DNA of 64,000 nt, from contig CAXYCJ010000013.1 in NCBI GenBank assembly GCA_964275585.1, positions 124,001 to 188,000 on the forward strand. The letters are read 5' to 3'. How positions within the stretch are numbered: position 1 is the stretch's first letter; each line of letters opens with the position of its first letter. Positions 27,745-35,158 of this stretch are shown piece by piece. The notes under the pieces are model-generated. The model was not told the origin of the DNA. It saw nothing but the letters and a program-made list of their open reading frames with translations, and searched no databases. A program made the position numbers and the translations under genes. This DNA is from D2472 sp964275585 (GTDB lineage: Bacteria; Pseudomonadota; Gammaproteobacteria; Magnimaribacterales; D2472).

Positions 27745-28010
27745 AAATTTTCTAAGATTTGATATTGATGTAATTTCTTTCTCAAAGTTGCCCGATTAAG
27801 ACCCAGTATTGCAGCTGCTTTTGATTGATTATAATTGGTGAATTTCATGACCGATGTTAATAGTTCTGGTTCAACTTCAGCCATTACCATCTCATAAACG
27901 TTTGCTGGCTCGACATCACCCAAAGCCTTGAAATATTTATTCATTGCTTTTTTGACTTGCTCACTTAGAGTCTTGGACTTTGGACTTGTGTTATATATCT
28001 TATTGGTCAT
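27741..28010 (-). CDS. fis: Nucleoid protein and transcription regulator Fis
   Basis: Small DNA-bending regulator of rRNA and growth genes. It is 89 aa and ends with the helix-turn-helix TNYNQSKAAAILGLNRATLR followed by KKLHQYQ, typical of Fis. In Pseudomonas fis is followed by purH, as here. It is the only DNA-binding regulator besides RpoD that I can see in the window. Confidence 0.95.
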   Translation of the reverse strand: MTNKIYNTSPKSKTLSEQVKKAMNKYFKALGDVEPANVYEMVMAEVEPELLTSVMKFTNYNQSKAAAILGLNRATLRKKLHQYQILENL

Positions 28011-28071
28011 TCGATGAAGTTACTTCGCAAAGTCTAAAGTTTACATCTGATTAAAAATTGCTCAACTGTAT

Positions 28072-28632
28072 TTATAGATTAATTACAGTTTTTTTATCGT
28101 CTCCGAGCATTAACTTAACCAAAGCACCGTTTTCAAGCCATATTTCAGTTCTTGATGTGTATCCTGGATGAAAATAGGCAATAGTATTTTGTTTAGTGAG
28201 ATATGAAGCTAACACATTAATCACCATAAAGTGAGTCGTCACAATAGCATTGCCTTTATAACTCTCAAGCCAATAAATTAAATCATGACGCCAAGTTTTA
28301 ACAGCATCAGGCAATTCATGAAGAGGAGCTTCAAATACTTTTTTTAGCCAAGCTGGCTTCTCTTCGTTTGCAATATTAGAGGAAGGAATCTCAATAAAAT
28401 TATTATTGATAGCAAAGTCTCTGTTTTGCTTAAGTGAGATTGGCTCCATGGTCTCAATAGCTCTACTTTTTGGGCTAGATAGTAATTCATAAGAAGAAAA
28501 TTCTTCTGAAAATTCCTGGCTGACATTTCTAGCTTGGATTATTCCATCTGGGCTAAGTCCTGGATCTAGATGCTGAGACCAAGAAGAGGCTGCTTCTCCA
28601 TGACGAACCAAAATTATGTGAGTTTGAGTCAT
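28072..28632 (-). CDS. Histidine phosphatase family protein
   Basis: A 186-aa member of the phosphoglycerate-mutase-like phosphatase family. It has the catalytic ILVRHGEAASSW (phosphorylated His), SPKSRAIETMEP and the second His in IVTTHFMVINVL. It is smaller than GpmB-type enzymes and longer than SixA. The substrate cannot be told from sequence. It is divergent from rsmE with 28 bases between starts. Confidence 0.85.
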   Translation of the reverse strand: MTQTHIILVRHGEAASSWSQHLDPGLSPDGIIQARNVSQEFSEEFSSYELLSSPKSRAIETMEPISLKQNRDFAINNNFIEIPSSNIANEEKPAWLKKVFEAPLHELPDAVKTWRHDLIYWLESYKGNAIVTTHFMVINVLASYLTKQNTIAYFHPGYTSRTEIWLENGALVKLMLGDDKKTVINL

Positions 28633-28660
28633 ATTAAAAAATACCGATTATAATGAAAGT

Positions 28661-29404
28661 ATGAGAACTCCAAGAATTTTATGTGAAGCACTTAGATCTC
28701 CATCTATTCATAACACAAACATAAAACAAATTCAGCACCTTGCCAAGGTTCTTAGAGCCAAGCCTGGAGATTTAGTCCAGCTGTTTGATGGAAAGGGAAG
28801 GGTTGCTGCAGGAAAAATTCACGAACTTACAAAAACATCAATAACTTTTTTAGTCGCAGAAATTTTTACAGAAAAAAATCCGTATCAAAGATACTATCAA
28901 GCAATTTTTCCGTATATTAAAAAAGAGAATTTAATTTACTTGTCCCAAAAATTGGTAGAAATTGGAATTAACTCATTGGTAATCTTCAGGCCTGACAATA
29001 TCGATCAATCTATAGCGAAAAAGGATGCGCGCAAATTAAATGAAAGAATTGAGGAAGCTGTCGTTCATGCATGTGAGCAATCTGGCTGCAATTATCTACC
29101 TCTTATTAAATATTGTAATAGCTTGAGTGATGCGCTTGATTGTGTATTGGATGAGGCAGGGCCAAAGGATATATTTGTGCTTGATACAATTGCTGATAAG
29201 TTATCACGAGATATTAAGGAATCTGATGCAAAAATGATAAGTTTTATTACCGGACCAGAGTCAGGATTTTCGCAAAAAGAACGTTTGTTAATGGATCAAC
29301 ATAAACTTTTAAATTATAAAATAGGTAATTACATTTTAAGAGCAGAAACTGCGCCTATAGTTGCATTATCCAAATTACATACATTGTTCGGTGAGGGCTT
29401 ATGA
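28661..29404 (+). CDS. rsmE: 16S rRNA m3U1498 methyltransferase
   Basis: SPOUT-family methyltransferase. It is 247 aa with an N-terminal PUA-like part (HLAKVLRAKPGDLVQLFDG) and the C-terminal knot ISFITGPESGFSQKE and NYILRAETAPIVAL. It overlaps gshB by four bases; rsmE-gshB adjacency is classical in Gammaproteobacteria. Confidence 0.96.
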   Translation: MRTPRILCEALRSPSIHNTNIKQIQHLAKVLRAKPGDLVQLFDGKGRVAAGKIHELTKTSITFLVAEIFTEKNPYQRYYQAIFPYIKKENLIYLSQKLVEIGINSLVIFRPDNIDQSIAKKDARKLNERIEEAVVHACEQSGCNYLPLIKYCNSLSDALDCVLDEAGPKDIFVLDTIADKLSRDIKESDAKMISFITGPESGFSQKERLLMDQHKLLNYKIGNYILRAETAPIVALSKLHTLFGEGL

Positions 29405-30333
29405 ATAATACCAAGTCGTTATTTATAACTGATCCTTTGCATTCGCTAAATCCAACAAAAGATACAACAATTTTATGGATGCAAGAAATTGCTGAGCAGA
29501 ATGGTCAAGTGTTTCAATGTGAGATAAGCGACTTAATATATTGTGATGACCTCACTCAGGCCAAGGTATCAGAAATTTTAAATGTGACCTCTCAACCTCA
29601 AATTGCCAATACATTAGATAAGCTGATCGCTCTTAATGATTTTGATTATGTTTTTATGCGCAAAGACCCTCCTGTCAATGAAAATTACATGAATGCACTT
29701 CATTTACTATCTCAAGCAAAGCATGAGGGAGCCAATGTGATGAATGATCCTGACGCATTGAAAAAATTTAATGAGAAAGTATTTGCACTTCGATTCAGTA
29801 AATGGATGCCGGACACTAGAGTTATTTGCAAACAAGAAGATTTCATTGGCTTTAAAGAAAAATATCAAACAATCATTTTGAAACCCTTGGATGGGATGGG
29901 CGGAGAGTCCATTTATAAATTTGATAATCTTGACTCAGAGCATCTAAATATTTTTCAGGATCTTACGAATCAGAATCAAATCATGGTTATGGTTCAGAAT
30001 TTTCTACCAGAGATTTACAAGGGAGATTACAGAATATTAATCATTCATGGCAAGCCTTTCCCGATTGCACTGGCTAGAATTCCTCAAGGTGATAGTTTTA
30101 AAGGTAACCTTGCAGCAGGTGGCAAAGGCGAAGCAAGACCACTGAACTCAAAGCAGAAAGAAGTTGGTGAGGAGATTGGAGAGATTCTTATAGCCGAGGG
30201 CATTACTTTTGCTGGCATTGACATGATTGGAGATTACTTAACTGAAATTAATGTAACGAGTCCCACTGGAGCAAGAGAAATCTTCAATCAAACGAAGCAA
30301 AACCCGATAACAGAACTTTTGAAATCCCTTTAG
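29401..30333 (+). CDS. gshB: Glutathione synthetase
   Basis: ATP-grasp ligase adding glycine to gamma-glutamylcysteine. It is 310 aa with DYVFMRKDPPVNENYMNALH, VMNDPDALKKFNEKVFALRF, ILKPLDGMGGESIYKF and EINVTSPTGAREI. It is normal for the family. Glutathione could serve the DsbA-fold isomerase at 15.4 kb. Confidence 0.97.
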   Translation: MNNTKSLFITDPLHSLNPTKDTTILWMQEIAEQNGQVFQCEISDLIYCDDLTQAKVSEILNVTSQPQIANTLDKLIALNDFDYVFMRKDPPVNENYMNALHLLSQAKHEGANVMNDPDALKKFNEKVFALRFSKWMPDTRVICKQEDFIGFKEKYQTIILKPLDGMGGESIYKFDNLDSEHLNIFQDLTNQNQIMVMVQNFLPEIYKGDYRILIIHGKPFPIALARIPQGDSFKGNLAAGGKGEARPLNSKQKEVGEEIGEILIAEGITFAGIDMIGDYLTEINVTSPTGAREIFNQTKQNPITELLKSL

Positions 30334-30335
30334 CT

Positions 30336-30953
30336 ATGCAGCCTTTAATCTACAAGCAAAGAATACAGAGATGGGGGTTTCGAAAGTCTCTTTTTGTCTC
30401 CCTTGGATTTCATGGCTTAGTCTTATTTGGGGTGAGTTTTGTGATCATTCAGCAACCTTGGAAGTTTCAAGAAGAGACCATTGTAAATGTTAGGTTTGCA
30501 GATTCAGCGTTTGATATGAAAGGTCAATCCCTCGGAAATACAACTCTATCCAAAAATGATATTAAATCTGAGGCTGTGGTAGCTCAGGACGTGACACTCC
30601 AAAATGATTCGCAGTTTAGCATCAGGCGCCTAGAATCTAACTCCTCTGTAGAAAGTTTTGAAGCAGTCTATCTAAATGCCTGGCAAAGAAAGATCGAAAC
30701 AGCTGGGTATTATGAGATTGCTGACTCCAATGTCATTCAAGGAAACTATAGAGTTCAGATTAAATCTGTGGTCGATTTTAAAGGCAATCTCTTATCTGCG
30801 GATATTCTTCAATCTTCTGGTAACCCTTTGTTGGATGCCATGGCACTACGAATTCTAAAGCAATCCTCACCCTTTCAACCATTTCCAATTGACATGCTCT
30901 CTCGTTACAAGCAACTAGAAATTGTGAGAGACTGGAATTTTTCGAGTTCCTAA
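30336..30953 (+). CDS. TonB-like energy transducer
   Basis: A 205-aa protein with an N-terminal membrane anchor (SLFVSLGFHGLVLFGVSFVII, the SxxxH of TonB-type proteins in VSLGFHG) and a C-terminal TonB domain (YRVQIKSVVDFKGNLLSADI, then LQSSGNPLLDAMALRILKQ and PFQPFP). The middle lacks the long Pro/Lys-rich spacer of classical TonB, so it may be a short-reach variant. A tonB-family gene between gshB and ruvX is typical in Pseudomonas-like genomes; the usual yqgE is missing. Confidence 0.8.
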   Translation: MQPLIYKQRIQRWGFRKSLFVSLGFHGLVLFGVSFVIIQQPWKFQEETIVNVRFADSAFDMKGQSLGNTTLSKNDIKSEAVVAQDVTLQNDSQFSIRRLESNSSVESFEAVYLNAWQRKIETAGYYEIADSNVIQGNYRVQIKSVVDFKGNLLSADILQSSGNPLLDAMALRILKQSSPFQPFPIDMLSRYKQLEIVRDWNFSSS

Positions 30954-30955
30954 TT

Positions 30956-31360
30956 ATGCAAATCCTTGCCTTTGATTATGGAACAAAGCATATTGGTATT
31001 GCTGTCGGTCAGACTATCACCAGGACTTCTTCACCTTTGATGATCTTAAACGTTCAACAAGAAGGGCCAGATATTTGGCAGACCATCTTTCAATTGGTTG
31101 AAGAGTGGAAGCCGGATCGATTGCTTGTAGGACAGCCTTTGAATATGGACGGCACACCAAGTGAAATGATGAAGAAAGTAAATAAGTTTTATATAAAGCT
31201 GCAACAAGAAACAAACATAATCTGCGAGCTGGTTGACGAAAGGCTGACTTCTTTTGAAGCTAAACAACTGACTGAATCCGATTTAAAAGAAGTCCGAATA
31301 GATGACTTAGCAGCTAAGATTATTCTTGATAGCTGGATGGAGCAAAATGTCCATTCCTAG
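30956..31360 (+). CDS. ruvX: Holliday junction resolvase-like / pre-16S rRNA nuclease YqgF
   Basis: RNase H-fold nuclease thought to process the 16S 5' end. It is 134 aa with ILAFDYGTKHIGIAVGQ (catalytic Asp), LLVGQPLNMDGTPSEM, and VDERLTSFEAKQL. Its last 14 bases overlap the dnaG start. Confidence 0.95.
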   Translation: MQILAFDYGTKHIGIAVGQTITRTSSPLMILNVQQEGPDIWQTIFQLVEEWKPDRLLVGQPLNMDGTPSEMMKKVNKFYIKLQQETNIICELVDERLTSFEAKQLTESDLKEVRIDDLAAKIILDSWMEQNVHS

Positions 31361-33104
31361 CAGCTTTATAGATCAGCTGATTGACCAGGCCGATATTGTG
31401 GAAGTCATTGGAAGAAGGTTGCAGCTTAACAAAAAAGGATCAAATTTTTGGTGCCGTTGTCCATTTCATGATGACTCGAATCCTTCAATGGCAGTGAATC
31501 AAGATAAGCAATTTTTCTACTGTTTTGTGTGCCAAGAGTCTGGAAATGCAATACATTTTTTAAGACAGTATGAAAATTTGGATTTTGTAGATGCTATTGA
31601 GACACTCGCTAGCTCTTTAGGGCTTACCGTTCCATATGAAAATTCCAAACAAGATAAAATAAAACCAAGCGGCTTGGTTGAACAAGCAGTTCGGTTTTAT
31701 CAAAAAAATCTTAACAATAAAATCGCAGAGAAAGCGATCCAATATCTTAAAGATAGAAATATTACAGGAGAGACAGCGAAAAAATTTAATCTAGGCTTCG
31801 CTGAAGATAAATGGGACGCTCTTTCAAATCACTTAGGCAAAGATATTCCAGTCAATGAGCTTGAGGCCTCTGGTCTTTTTAGCCACAAGGACAGTAAATT
31901 TTATGACAGATTTAGAGGCAGAATAATCTTTCCAATCAGGAATATCAAAGGTGACTTTATTGCCATGGGTGGCAGGATTATTGACAAAGGAGAACCCAAG
32001 TATCTTAACTCCCCAGAGACAGCATTTTTCAATAAATCCAATGAATTGTTTGGTTTATTTGAGGTCAGGGAGGCAGAAAAGAAGATTGCTTCATTGATTG
32101 TGGTTGAGGGATACATGGACGTCATTGGGCTATATCAGCATGGAATTAAAAATGCCGTTGCAACCCTGGGTACCGCTGTGACACCAAGCCATGTTGCGAA
32201 AATCATGCGTTATACAAATAAAATTTTCTTTGCTTTTGATGGCGACTTGGCTGGCGGCAAGGCTGCCTGGAAAGCAGTTGAAAATACTTTCCCAATTATC
32301 AGAGAGGACGTGAACATTCATTTTATATTTTTTGAAGACAGCCATGACCCAGATTCTTACATCAATGAGTTTGGGTTGCAGGCTTTTCAAAAACTGCTGG
32401 ATGAATCTATGCCTTTATCAGAATATTTTTTATCAAAGGTTAAAGATTTTAATTTAGAGACCTTGGAAGGTCGATCACAGGCAGCTAAATTTGCTATTCC
32501 AGTTATTCATAAAATTAACAACGTTGTTATTAAAGAAATATATGCCAGCGAAGTATCTCAGCTTTGTGGTATGGATGTAAAAAGCATTCAGGTTCCTCAG
32601 GAATCCTACAAAACAAGTCAACCTTCGAATCAATCTCAAGCCAATCCCGCCATTCCTGTCAGAGTGAAGGCCTTAATTAATATTTTTAGTGCATTGTTAA
32701 GATATCCCTCTCTTGCACACAAGCCAATCTTTGATGGGTTGACAAAAGATTCTAAATTTAATTTTTTATTAAGCATTCTGAATCTTTACAAAGGCATGCC
32801 AGATATTAAACCATCCCGGATTATTGAAAGCTTGGAATCTGATCAGATTAAAGGTTATTTTGCAGAGGCGGTGATCAGTGAGCTTGAATTATCTGAAGAA
32901 AATGCACTGCAATTGATCAAAGATTGCATTGAAGTATTACTAAAAAATCAAAAAGATAGAGAGCAAATTCTGAAAGACAAGTATAATGTCAGCTCGATCA
33001 CATCATCAGAGAGAAGAGATTTACAGCAAATCATTTTAAAAAGAGAAGAATTGTCTGATGAAGATGAAAATTGGTTAAAAAAATTAAGTTCAAATCAAGA
33101 TTGA
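31347..33104 (+). CDS. dnaG: DNA primase
   Basis: Primes lagging-strand synthesis. The ATG at 31347 (MSIPSSFIDQLIDQADIVEV) is preferred over the upstream in-frame codon. The CHC2 zinc ribbon is WCRCPFHDDSNPSMAVN with FFYCFVCQESGNA; the TOPRIM core has VVEGYMDVIGLYQ and FAFDGDLAGGKAAW. It is 585 aa, about normal, with a divergent C-terminal helicase-binding domain. It starts inside ruvX and precedes rpoD by 51 bases. Confidence 0.96.
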   Translation: MSIPSSFIDQLIDQADIVEVIGRRLQLNKKGSNFWCRCPFHDDSNPSMAVNQDKQFFYCFVCQESGNAIHFLRQYENLDFVDAIETLASSLGLTVPYENSKQDKIKPSGLVEQAVRFYQKNLNNKIAEKAIQYLKDRNITGETAKKFNLGFAEDKWDALSNHLGKDIPVNELEASGLFSHKDSKFYDRFRGRIIFPIRNIKGDFIAMGGRIIDKGEPKYLNSPETAFFNKSNELFGLFEVREAEKKIASLIVVEGYMDVIGLYQHGIKNAVATLGTAVTPSHVAKIMRYTNKIFFAFDGDLAGGKAAWKAVENTFPIIREDVNIHFIFFEDSHDPDSYINEFGLQAFQKLLDESMPLSEYFLSKVKDFNLETLEGRSQAAKFAIPVIHKINNVVIKEIYASEVSQLCGMDVKSIQVPQESYKTSQPSNQSQANPAIPVRVKALINIFSALLRYPSLAHKPIFDGLTKDSKFNFLLSILNLYKGMPDIKPSRIIESLESDQIKGYFAEAVISELELSEENALQLIKDCIEVLLKNQKDREQILKDKYNVSSITSSERRDLQQIILKREELSDEDENWLKKLSSNQD

Positions 33105-33155
33105 AAAAATAAAATTTGGCATCACATAGATTGAACATATTAAATGAGGCATTGA

Positions 33156-34961
33156 GTGGATAAGCTACAAAAACAAGGTTCTAGAATTGCAGAATTGATT
33201 GAGAAAGGTCGAGAGCAAGGCTACCTTACCTATGCAGATGTTAACGACCATCTTCCTGAAGATATATCTGACCCAGATCAGGTTGATGAAATTATTGGCA
33301 TGATCAATGACCTGGGTTTGCAGGTTCATGAGACTGCTCCTGACGCAGATACCCTTATGCTTGCTGAATCTTCAGATGATCAAGATGATATTGCGCTGGA
33401 GCAAGCTGCTGAGGCTTTAGCAGCTGTAGAGAATGAAACCGGTCGAACAACAGATCCCGTAAGAATGTATATGCGAGAAATGGGTACGGTTGATCTATTA
33501 ACTCGCGAAGGAGAGATTGAGATTGCCAAGCGCATTGAAGAGGGCATGCGTGACCTTTTAGATGCTAGTGTTAATTATCCAGGCATCGTTGAACATATTA
33601 TAGATTTTTATGAACTTGTTAAATCGGAAGACAAGAAATTAAGCGAATTGCTTACTGGTTTTTTAGAGGAAATGGAAGAAGTTCCTTCTGCAGGACCTGG
33701 CAGCGAAAAAGCTAAGCAGTTAGCAGAAAGTGATGAAGAGGTTGACAACGGGCCAGACCTCGTAGAAGTGCAAAGACGCATGACCAACCTAAAAAGACAG
33801 TTCAACAGGACTCATAAAATTGTCGCATCTAAAGGCAGGCACTCCAAAGAAGCTAAGACAGAGTTTATAAAATTAGGTTTAATTTTTAAATTCCTTAAAT
33901 TCTCTCCCAAGATGTTTGAAGATCTAGCATTTTTTGCTCGCAGTGACTTAGCAGAAATTCGCTTGCATGAGAAAAGAATTCAATTTTTATGCGTTAAGTC
34001 TGCAAGAATTCCAAGGAAAGACTTTATTAGAATGTACAAAGAAAACATTACGAAGTTAAAGTGGATCGATTCATTAATATCTGGCAAAAAATACTCTAAA
34101 AAATCTCTGGAACATATCAAGTCTGATGTAGTTATTGCACAAAAAGCAATTAAAGCCATTGAAGATAGAGTGGGATTGAATCTTAAAGACATCAAAGAGA
34201 TTAATCGCGCCATGTCTATGGGCGAAACAAAAATGCGCCGAGCCAAGAAAGATATGGTTGAAGCCAACTTAAGATTGGTGATATCTATTGCTAAAAAATA
34301 CACAAACAGAGGACTTCAATTTTTGGATCTCATTCAAGAAGGCAACATTGGCTTAATGAAGGCTGTTGATAAGTTTGAGTACAGAAGAGGCTATAAGTTT
34401 TCTACCTATGCGACCTGGTGGATTAGACAGGCTATTACTAGATCTATTGCTGACCAAGCCAGAACTATTAGAATTCCAGTGCACATGATTGAAACAATCA
34501 ATAAGCTCAACAGAGTATCTCGTCAAATGATGCAGGACATGGGCAGAGAGCCTACGCCTGAAGAGTTGAGTCAAGAACTAGACATGCCTGAAGATAAGGT
34601 CAGAAAAGTTCTGAAGATTGCTAAAGAGCCAATCTCCATGGAGACTCCAATAGGAGACGATGAAGATTCTAACTTAGGTGATTTTATTGAAGATACTGTA
34701 ATTCATTCGCCGCTTAAAAATGCAACCGAGGACAGCCTACACTTTGCGACCGACGATGTTCTATCGTCCTTGACAGCAAGAGAAGCAAAAGTTCTAAGAA
34801 TGCGTTTTGGCATTGGTATGAATACAGACCACACACTTGAAGAAGTTGGTAAGCAGTTTGACGTAACCAGAGAAAGAATACGTCAGATAGAAGCAAAAGC
34901 ATTAAGAAAGCTTAGGCATCCATCAAGATCAAGTCATCTCAAGAACTTCTTAGACGAGTAG
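33156..34961 (+). CDS. rpoD: Primary sigma factor RpoD (sigma-70)
   Basis: Housekeeping sigma factor, 601 aa. The GTG start at 33156 has GAGG six bases upstream; an ATG at 33144 is followed at once by a stop in its frame. Region 1.1 occupies roughly residues 1-90, region 1.2 begins RTTDPVRMYMREMG, there is a nonconserved insert to about 350, then KFSTYATWWIRQAITRSIAD (2.3-2.4) and DVTRERIRQIEAKALRKLR (4.2). The end RSSHLKNFLDE matches other gammaproteobacterial RpoD. The tRNA gene begins five bases after the stop. Confidence 0.98.
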   Translation: MDKLQKQGSRIAELIEKGREQGYLTYADVNDHLPEDISDPDQVDEIIGMINDLGLQVHETAPDADTLMLAESSDDQDDIALEQAAEALAAVENETGRTTDPVRMYMREMGTVDLLTREGEIEIAKRIEEGMRDLLDASVNYPGIVEHIIDFYELVKSEDKKLSELLTGFLEEMEEVPSAGPGSEKAKQLAESDEEVDNGPDLVEVQRRMTNLKRQFNRTHKIVASKGRHSKEAKTEFIKLGLIFKFLKFSPKMFEDLAFFARSDLAEIRLHEKRIQFLCVKSARIPRKDFIRMYKENITKLKWIDSLISGKKYSKKSLEHIKSDVVIAQKAIKAIEDRVGLNLKDIKEINRAMSMGETKMRRAKKDMVEANLRLVISIAKKYTNRGLQFLDLIQEGNIGLMKAVDKFEYRRGYKFSTYATWWIRQAITRSIADQARTIRIPVHMIETINKLNRVSRQMMQDMGREPTPEELSQELDMPEDKVRKVLKIAKEPISMETPIGDDEDSNLGDFIEDTVIHSPLKNATEDSLHFATDDVLSSLTAREAKVLRMRFGIGMNTDHTLEEVGKQFDVTRERIRQIEAKALRKLRHPSRSSHLKNFLDE

Positions 34962-34966
34962 TTTTC

Positions 34967-35043
34967 GGGCCTGTAGCTCAGTTGGTTAGAGCAGTGGACT
35001 CATAATCCATTGGTCGGAGGTTCGAGTCCTCCCGGGCCCACCA
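34967..35043 (+). tRNA. tRNA-Ile2(CAU), to be lysidine-modified
   Basis: A 77-base cloverleaf including encoded CCA. The acceptor stem GGGCCTG pairs with CGGGCCC (one G-T pair), the D arm is GCTCAGTTGGTTAGAGC, the anticodon stem GTGGA/TCCAT closes the loop CTCATAA with anticodon CAT, and the T loop is GTTCGAGTCC. A CAT anticodon can mean Met, fMet or Ile2. I choose Ile2 because E. coli ileX and the Pseudomonas tRNA-Ile2 also lie beside rpoD, and the acceptor does not look like an initiator (G1-C72 is paired). It would need TilS to read AUA. It is probably co-transcribed with rpoD. Confidence 0.9.
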
Positions 35044-35047
35044 TTCA
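35037..35047 (+). other. Possible attachment-site copy at tRNA 3' end (left)
   Basis: The 11 bases CCCACCATTCA, covering the tRNA 3' end, CCA and four following bases, recur exactly at 40241-40251. The 14-base windows match at 13 positions. This is an inferred left boundary of the three-gene envelope module; no integrase is present to support it. Confidence 0.4.
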
Positions 35048-35061
35048 TTAAAATCCTAGAT

Positions 35062-35080
35062 AATACTAATAGAGAGTATT
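35062..35080 (+). terminator. Weak hairpin after the tRNA
   Basis: AATACT and AGTATT form a six-base AT-rich stem around a seven-base loop, followed after some 10 bases by a T-rich stretch (TTATTTTTAT). It could end the dnaG-rpoD-tRNA transcript, but the stem is weak. The remaining spacer to 35158 shows only AT-rich sequence. Confidence 0.3.
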
Positions 35081-35158
35081 TCAGGTCTTGTTATTTTTAT
35101 AAATTTTCTGTCATATACTTATTAAAAATTAAACAGTGTTTAATCAAGGCAAAACGTG

